Notes under the pieces: model-generated
Seen by the model: the letters and a program-made list of their open reading frames with translations, nothing else
Databases searched by the model: none
Told to the model about the DNA's origin: nothing
DNA from: Provencibacterium sp.
GTDB taxonomy: Bacteria > Bacillota > Clostridia > Oscillospirales > Ruminococcaceae
Direction of reading: 5' to 3'
Length of the DNA: 64,000 nt
NCBI GenBank assembly: GCA_022793895.1
Contig: JAAWDS010000015.1
Coordinates: 62,001 to 126,000 of the forward strand
Part shown: piece by piece, positions 59,145 through 64,000 of the stretch
Numbering within the stretch: position 1 is the first letter of the stretch
Layout: each line of letters opens with the position of its first letter
Made by a program: the position numbers and the translations under genes

Positions 59145-61037
59145 TTGATCGATGCACAGCGGATTGCGCGGCTGCGCAAAAAGGCCAACGAGCTGCCCAT
59201 GCAATCCGGGGTCTATCTCATGCGCGACCGGGCGGGCGGGATTATCTATATCGGCAAAGCCAAGCACCTGAAGAACCGGGTGACAAGCTACTTCCGCGCG
59301 CTTGACAGCCACACGCCCAAGGTGCTGGCGATGGTGGAGAATGTGGAGGACTTTGACTATATCCTCACCAGCAGCGAATTTGAGGCGCTGGTGCTCGAAT
59401 GCAGCCTGATTAAACAGCACCTGCCGAAATACAATATTCTGCTCAAGGATGATAAGGGGTATTCCTATATCTATATTTCTGAAGAGCCCTGGCGGCGGCT
59501 GCGCGCGGTTTATAACAAGCAGGAGGCGGGCGCCAATTACATCGGCCCTTACCTCTCTAAATATGTCGTCAGCCAAACGGTGGAGCAGGCGAACCGGATT
59601 TTCATGCTCCCCACCTGCAACCGCCGGTTCCCGGAGGATTTCCGGAAGGGGCGGCCCTGCTTAAACTACCACATCCGGCAGTGCATGGGCGTTTGCTCCG
59701 GGAAAATTTCGCTGGAAGCCTATAACGAGGCGTTTGAGAGCGCGCTGCGCTTTATCCGCGGGAACACCGGCGCGCTGTGCGAGAGCTTGGAAAAGGAGAT
59801 GGCCGGGGCCGCAGAACGGCTTGATTTTGAATTGGCCGCGCGGCTGCGCGATCGCCTGCAAGCTATCCGGCGGGTCGGCCAGCAGCAGAATGTGCTCTAT
59901 GCGGGGGTGGATAACTGCGACATCGTCGCCGTCGCGGTCGGGAACGGCCGTTATGGCGCGTCGATCATGCTCTACCGTGGGGAACGGCTGTGCGATAAGC
60001 AGGATTTCCTGCTGACCGCCGACGGCCCGCCGGAAGCGGTGCGCGCCGAATTCCTCATGCGCTTCTATGCCGAGCGCAGCGGCCTGCCCCGAAAGATCTA
60101 TCTGGACGGGGAGTGCGAGGACGCCGCCCTTATCGCGCGCTTTCTCACCGAGCGGGCAGGCCGGAAGGTGGAGCTGGCGGTCCCGCAGCGCGGGCAGAAA
60201 AACCAGTTGGTCGAGCTCTGCCGGGAGAACGCGGCGCAATACCTGAGCCACCGCATGCGCGCGGGCGGCAAGGAGGTGGCGCTGCTGGATGAGCTCAGCA
60301 AGCTCCTGGGACTCAGCAAAAGCCCGCAGTATATCGAAGCCTTTGATATTTCCAACATCGGCGCGGGGACGATTGTGGGCGGAATGGTGGTCTTTGAGGG
60401 GGCCTCCCCGAAGCGGGCGGCCTACCGGAAATTTTCGATCAAATCGGTGACGGGCGCGCCGGACGACTATGCGAGCATGCGCGAGATGCTCTCCCGCCGC
60501 TTGCAGCGGCTGGCTGATGCCGGAGAGGCCGGGGAGGCGGGCGAGGAAGCCGAAGGCTTCGGACGCCGGCCCGATCTGTGGCTCATCGACGGCGGCCAGA
60601 CGCATGTGGCGGCGGCGCGGCAGGTGCTGGAGGAGTTTGGGATTGCGATCCCGGTCTTTGGCATGGTGAAGGACGAGAAGCACCGCACCCGCGCCGTGGC
60701 CTCGGACGGCGGGGAGATTGTCATCAGCGCGAACCGCAACGTTTTTTCCTTTATCACCCGCGTGCAGGATGAGGTGCACCGTTACACCATCTCGTTCTCC
60801 CGGAAAAAGCACCGGTCGAGCGCGTTGCAGCTTGAGCTGTGCAAGGCGCAGGGGATTGGACCGGCGCGCGCCAAAGCGCTGTTCGCCCATTTTAAAACGA
60901 TATCCGCCATTCGCCAGGCGAAGGAGGAGGAGCTGGCGGCCGCCCCAGGAATGACGGCGGGCGCGGCGAGAAGCCTCTATGTCTATCTGCATGGGGATCC
61001 CGGTATAGATGACGGGCAGGATTCCCCTGCGGAATAA
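59145..61037 (+). CDS. uvrC: UvrABC system protein C
   Basis: 630 residues. Makes both incisions of nucleotide-excision repair. GIY-YIG nuclease (SGVYLMRDRAGGIIYIGKAKHLKNR, residues 19-44), Cys-rich-like piece, UVR motif (SLEKEMAGAAERLDFELAARLRDRLQAIR, about 215-245), RNase H-like C-terminal nuclease (AFDISNIGAGTIVGGMVVFEG, LWLIDGGQTHV), helix-hairpin-helix pair at the end (GIGPARAKALFAHF...APGMTAGAARSLYVYL). TTG 59145 is chosen: GGGGAGG lies seven bases upstream, and the earlier ATG at 59073 is inside the HPr terminator. Confidence 0.96.
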   Translation: MIDAQRIARLRKKANELPMQSGVYLMRDRAGGIIYIGKAKHLKNRVTSYFRALDSHTPKVLAMVENVEDFDYILTSSEFEALVLECSLIKQHLPKYNILLKDDKGYSYIYISEEPWRRLRAVYNKQEAGANYIGPYLSKYVVSQTVEQANRIFMLPTCNRRFPEDFRKGRPCLNYHIRQCMGVCSGKISLEAYNEAFESALRFIRGNTGALCESLEKEMAGAAERLDFELAARLRDRLQAIRRVGQQQNVLYAGVDNCDIVAVAVGNGRYGASIMLYRGERLCDKQDFLLTADGPPEAVRAEFLMRFYAERSGLPRKIYLDGECEDAALIARFLTERAGRKVELAVPQRGQKNQLVELCRENAAQYLSHRMRAGGKEVALLDELSKLLGLSKSPQYIEAFDISNIGAGTIVGGMVVFEGASPKRAAYRKFSIKSVTGAPDDYASMREMLSRRLQRLADAGEAGEAGEEAEGFGRRPDLWLIDGGQTHVAAARQVLEEFGIAIPVFGMVKDEKHRTRAVASDGGEIVISANRNVFSFITRVQDEVHRYTISFSRKKHRSSALQLELCKAQGIGPARAKALFAHFKTISAIRQAKEEELAAAPGMTAGAARSLYVYLHGDPGIDDGQDSPAE

Positions 61038-61168
61038 CGAAAACGGGGCGGAGCCCAACCGTTAAAAGCTCCTTGGACACTTAGACCCTTTAACACAGAG
61101 CGGAGCTTCCTGAGCTTCAGACGGCGTTTGCGAAACCGGAGCCTGAACGGGCACAGACGGGGAAATAC

Positions 61169-61197
61169 TTGACAAATAGCGGGGAAACGCCCATAAT
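61169..61197 (+). promoter_or_regulatory. Promoter of rsmD
   Basis: TTGACA (61169-61174), 17 bases, CATAAT (61192-61197). Confidence 0.8.
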
Positions 61198-61253
61198 AGG
61201 GCATATTGGCGGCTGTGTTGCACGGCCGCTTCAGGAAAGGAGCAGCGCTCAAG

Positions 61254-61796
61254 ATGAGAGTGATCACCGGATCGGCGCGCGGCGCGCGGCTGGTTGCGCC
61301 GGAGGGGCTGGATACCCGCCCGACCAGCGAAATGGCGAAGGAGGCTATTTTCAGCATCCTGCAAAATGAGGTGGGAGGCGCGGCTGTGCTCGATCTCTTT
61401 GCCGGAAGCGGGCAGCTGGGCATTGAAGCGCTCAGCCGGGGAGCGGTCCGCTGCACCTTTGTGGAACAGGACCGGCGGGCGCAGGCGGCTATCCGGGAAA
61501 ACCTGCGGCACACCCGGCTGGAGGAAAACGCCCGGTTGGTAACGGGCGACGCACTCGCCTATCTGCGCATGCCGGGGGAGACCTTCACCCTTGCGCTGCT
61601 CGACCCTCCCTATGGGAAGGGGCTGTTAGAAAAGGCGCTCCCGCTGGCGGCGGCCCGGATGGCGCCCGGCGGCGTTATCCTCTGCGAGTCCGATCGCAGG
61701 GAGGAGCTTCCCGAAGAGGCGGGCGCCTTTTGCCGGATGAAGGAATACCGGTATGGGCGCGTAAAGGTCACGGTTTACCGGCTGCCGGGGGAGTAA
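61254..61796 (+). CDS. rsmD: 16S rRNA (guanine966-N2)-methyltransferase
   Basis: 180 residues. N-terminal MRVITGSARGARLVAPEG and RPTSEMAKEAIFSIL; SAM loop VLDLFAGSGQLGIEALSRGA; catalytic LLDPPYGKGLLEKAL. All family features are present. AAAGGAG is 11 bases before ATG 61254; the longer start 61206 is rejected. Followed by coaD, the usual arrangement. Confidence 0.96.
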   Translation: MRVITGSARGARLVAPEGLDTRPTSEMAKEAIFSILQNEVGGAAVLDLFAGSGQLGIEALSRGAVRCTFVEQDRRAQAAIRENLRHTRLEENARLVTGDALAYLRMPGETFTLALLDPPYGKGLLEKALPLAAARMAPGGVILCESDRREELPEEAGAFCRMKEYRYGRVKVTVYRLPGE

Positions 61797-61881
61797 ACGG
61801 GCGCAGGCCGCGCGGCGGCCTTTTTGGCTTTTACTCTGCCGGGACGGTTGGATTCTGAAGAGAGAGGGAAGGGGTATAGCG

Positions 61882-62385
61882 GTGTCTGTCGCGGTCTGTC
61901 CGGGGAGCTTTGACCCGGTGACGAAGGGCCACTTAGATATTATCAAGCGTGCGAGCGTCCTTTTTGAAGAGGTGATCGTGCTGGTGGTGGTCAATGTGGA
62001 CAAGCATTGCAGCTTTTCGGTAGAGGAGCGCTGCGAAATGATTCGCCAAGCGGTTGCAGGGATGGAGAACGTGCGGGTCGATTCCTATGGCGGCCTGCTG
62101 GTGGATTATGTGCGTAAACAGGGCGCGCAGGCCATTGTAAAGGGGCTGCGCGCGATGTCCGATTTTGAATATGAGTTCCAGATGGCGCTGACCAACAAGA
62201 AGCTGCTTCCCTATGCGGAGACGCTCTTCTTAACCACCAGCACCGAAAACATGTATGTTTCTTCCAGCTTAGTCCGGCAGATAGCGGGATTTGGCGGGAA
62301 TATCAGCGACCTGGTGCCCCGCTGCTTGGTAAAGCCGATTATGGAGCGGCTGCAACGCGCGCCCTCGGCGGACTGCGGCGCTTGA
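61882..62385 (+). CDS. coaD: Phosphopantetheine adenylyltransferase
   Basis: 167 residues. Penultimate step of coenzyme A synthesis. PGSFDPVTKGHLDIIKRAS carries the TxGH ATP site; VKGLRAMSDFEYEFQMALTN; FLTTSTENMYVSSSLVRQI carries the ISSTxxR-like string (here VSSSLVR). GTG start at 61882 with GGGAAGGGG upstream. Directly after rsmD, before the coiled-coil gene. Confidence 0.97.
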   Translation: MSVAVCPGSFDPVTKGHLDIIKRASVLFEEVIVLVVVNVDKHCSFSVEERCEMIRQAVAGMENVRVDSYGGLLVDYVRKQGAQAIVKGLRAMSDFEYEFQMALTNKKLLPYAETLFLTTSTENMYVSSSLVRQIAGFGGNISDLVPRCLVKPIMERLQRAPSADCGA

Positions 62386-62416
62386 GAGCCTTGAGCATTT
62401 GAAAGGGGAAAAACCG

Positions 62417-62872
62417 ATGAATATAGAAGAAATCCTGGATGTGATTGACGAACTGCTGGATAGGGCCTGGAACCTGCCGCTGACCGGCGGACGCTGCGTG
62501 GTGGATGCGGACAAGGTGCGCGATCTCATCGACGAGGTGCGGCTCAATCTTCCGGGAGAGATTAAGCAGGCGCGCAGCATCGTCGCCGACCGCGCCGAGA
62601 TTATTTCGGTGGCGCGCCAGGAGGCGGAGACCATTGTGCAGAAGGCGGAGGAGCGCGCAAAGGCGCTCATTTCCAGGGAGGATATTGTCAAGCAGTCGCA
62701 GGCGCGCGCGGCGGAGATCATGCAGAGCGCGCAGATGAAATCCCGCGAGATGCGTTCGGCGGCGAACGACTATTCCGAAAAGGTTTTGCGGGAAACGGAG
62801 GAATCGCTGACGCGTTCGTTGAGCGACGTGAAGAATACCCGGCAGGCGCTGCGCAACGCGACCCGGAAATAA
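62417..62872 (+). CDS. Coiled-coil protein next to coaD
   Basis: 151 residues. Starts IEEILDVIDELLDRAWNLPLTGGRCVVDADKVRDLIDEVRLNLPGEIKQARSIV, then a long helix (about 55-150) rich in Ala, Glu, Arg and Gln. Such genes sit next to coaD in many Clostridia and are annotated as ATPase-subunit or DivIVA-like; the N-terminal Y/W-L-P-PL-G-...-VD helix pair is DivIVA-like in style, but the identity is not certain. AAAGGGGA precedes ATG 62417. 31 bases after coaD. Confidence 0.75.
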   Translation: MNIEEILDVIDELLDRAWNLPLTGGRCVVDADKVRDLIDEVRLNLPGEIKQARSIVADRAEIISVARQEAETIVQKAEERAKALISREDIVKQSQARAAEIMQSAQMKSREMRSAANDYSEKVLRETEESLTRSLSDVKNTRQALRNATRK

Positions 62873-62938
62873 CAGCCGGCGGGAGCCGCGGGCGGTCCCC
62901 GGCCCAAACCGCCGGGAAACAGGGAGGAGAACAGGCTT

Positions 62939-63772
62939 ATGGCATCCGGAATCAAGCTGATGGAGGAGATGGAACGCGAGCAGCCGCAGGCGGGGCAGCT
63001 CTATTTCTGGTGGCTGGGCCAACTGGGCTATGCCATTCGGACCGAACGGCTACGGATATGTATCGATCCTTTTTTGAGCGATCGCGCGACCCGCCGGCAC
63101 GCCCCCATTTTGGAGGCGGAGATGCTGGAAAAGACGGATTATCTTTTCGGCACCCACCTGCACGACGATCACATCGATCTACCGGTTTGGAAAACGGTGG
63201 CGAAGCATCTTCCGAAGGTGAAGTTCGTTGTGCCGCGCGCGCTGAAAGCGCAGTTGTGCGAAGAGCTGGGGGTCGCGCCTGAACGGATGCTTGGCATTGC
63301 CGACGGGGAAACCTTCCAGGAGGAAGGGCTTTCCATCACCGGCGTTGCCGCCGCGCACGAGCTGTTGGAGCAGGACGGGAACGGCGATTACCTCCAGATG
63401 GGCTATTATGTCCGGGCGGACGGCGTTTCCTTTTACCACAGCGGGGATTGCTGCATCTATGAAGGGCTTTACCGGCGGCTGCGCGCGCTGGGCAGCCCGG
63501 ATGTTGCTTTCCTTCCGATCAACGGGAGGGATGCGAAACGGCTGCGCGCAAACTGCATCGGAAACATGACCTATCAGGAGGCGGTGGATCTCTGCGGCAT
63601 GCTGCGGCCGGGCCTGAGCGTGCCGGGGCACTATGACATGTTTGCCGCAAACAGCGAAAACCCGCTGCTCTTTTCCGACTATCTGGATGCCAAATACCCC
63701 GGCCTGCGCTGCTGGATAGGCCCGCACGGGACCAAAGTGAAGGCCGAAGCGAAAAACGAAGCCTCCCCCTGA
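62939..63772 (+). CDS. UlaG-like metallo-beta-lactamase-fold hydrolase
   Basis: 277 residues. Metal site THLHDDHIDLP near 64-74 (HxHxDH), later Asp/His in YHSGDCCIYEGL near 165-175 and PGHYDMF near 230. WWLGQLGYAIRTERLRICIDPFLSDR at the start and the general layout are of the UlaG lactonase side of the family (L-ascorbate-6-phosphate lactonase and relatives). No ula transport or other ascorbate genes are near, so the substrate is open. AGGGAGGAG precedes ATG. Last complete gene of the window. Confidence 0.88.
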   Translation: MASGIKLMEEMEREQPQAGQLYFWWLGQLGYAIRTERLRICIDPFLSDRATRRHAPILEAEMLEKTDYLFGTHLHDDHIDLPVWKTVAKHLPKVKFVVPRALKAQLCEELGVAPERMLGIADGETFQEEGLSITGVAAAHELLEQDGNGDYLQMGYYVRADGVSFYHSGDCCIYEGLYRRLRALGSPDVAFLPINGRDAKRLRANCIGNMTYQEAVDLCGMLRPGLSVPGHYDMFAANSENPLLFSDYLDAKYPGLRCWIGPHGTKVKAEAKNEASP

Positions 63773-63897
63773 TGGATATCGATGGGATCACGGCCATGGA
63801 GCCTGTCAAAACATATATCTCCGGTTCAGAAGAACCGGAAAATACGGCGGTTTCGCGCGGGCAACGCGAAATTTGAGACGCTGCCTTGGTTTGAAAG

Positions 63898-63943
63898 CAA
63901 GAGCCTGTAAAAAATACGAAGTATTTTTTACAGGCTCTTTTCA
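63898..63943. terminator. Terminator after the UlaG-like gene
   Basis: AAGAGCCTGTAAAAAATAC pairs with GTATTTTTTACAGGCTCTT around GAA, then TT. The stretch 63773-63897 also contains two small hairpins (CCGGTTC/GAACCGG near 63820; TTTCGCG/CGCGAAA near 63850) and no gene. Confidence 0.9.
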
Positions 63944-63972
63944 TATGGTGGGATAGAGCGAGGGGGAGGGGT

Positions 63973-64000
63973 ATGCAGGCGTTTATGGGGAGGCTTTACC
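63973..64000 (+). CDS. Possible start of a gene, cut by window end
   Basis: ATG at 63973 preceded by GAGGGGGAGGGG and open to the edge (MQAFMGRLY). Too short to identify. Confidence 0.35.

Overview
The window is a chromosomal segment of a GC-rich, low-redundancy Firmicute, most likely a gut Clostridium-class organism of the Oscillospirales type. This is inferred from the ylxM-ffh-rpsP-khpA-rimM-trmD order, Gram-positive style ribosome binding sites (GGAGG) with frequent TTG/GTG starts, near-consensus sigma-A promoters, HPr with both His15 and Ser46, rubrerythrin, a lysine riboswitch, a BofC-like protein and a lipoprotein-type sugar ABC system. I see no tRNA, rRNA, CRISPR array, transposase or phage module.

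Left part (1-19 kb): the end of pnp is followed by three tandem 103-bp structured repeats, then a divergent HTH regulator/unknown pair. A long leftward operon (10.16 to 3.3 kb, one near-consensus promoter) encodes an LplB/LplC-type ABC importer with its lipoprotein, a D-2-hydroxyacid dehydrogenase, a TIM-barrel sugar isomerase and a Gfo/Idh/MocA dehydrogenase. A membrane sensor of the AraC family lies just upstream. Then come a DUF1538 membrane protein overlapping a tandem PII-like protein, and rightward genes for a beta-glucuronidase and a GPH symporter. Together this is a carbohydrate/uronide uptake island.

Middle (19-48 kb): a receiver protein whose phospho-acceptor Asp is Ala, a YfhO-type membrane protein, a class A PBP, small unknowns, an EF-G paralogue, ksgA, an M23/LysM/G5 peptidase, a DUF4097-type lipoprotein, and a secreted transglutaminase-like protein behind a strongly folded leader. 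These are followed by rubrerythrin, a TtcA-like enzyme, a membrane protein fused to an L7/L12-like C-terminal domain, LarC with a huge His tract, an inositol-phosphatase family enzyme, a three-gene biotin-dependent carboxyl-transfer cluster (carboxyltransferase, biotin carrier, OadA/5S-like), a PH-domain protein and queA.

Right part (48-64 kb): a lysine riboswitch controls asd-dapA-dapB plus a stand-alone ACT-domain protein; copies of the structured repeat sit between the riboswitch terminator and asd. An S24/LexA-like repressor faces two secreted proteins across a pair of divergent promoters that carry matching operators. Then follow the ylxM-ffh-rpsP-khpA-rimM-trmD housekeeping operon, HPr, uvrC, rsmD, coaD, a coiled-coil protein and an UlaG-like hydrolase.

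The most unusual items are the dispersed structured repeat family with tetraloop exchange, the S24-controlled secreted pair, the L12-CTD membrane fusion, the Asp-less receiver, and the folded leader of the transglutaminase gene. No single item proves a wholly new system; the S24 locus and the repeat family are the best candidates.
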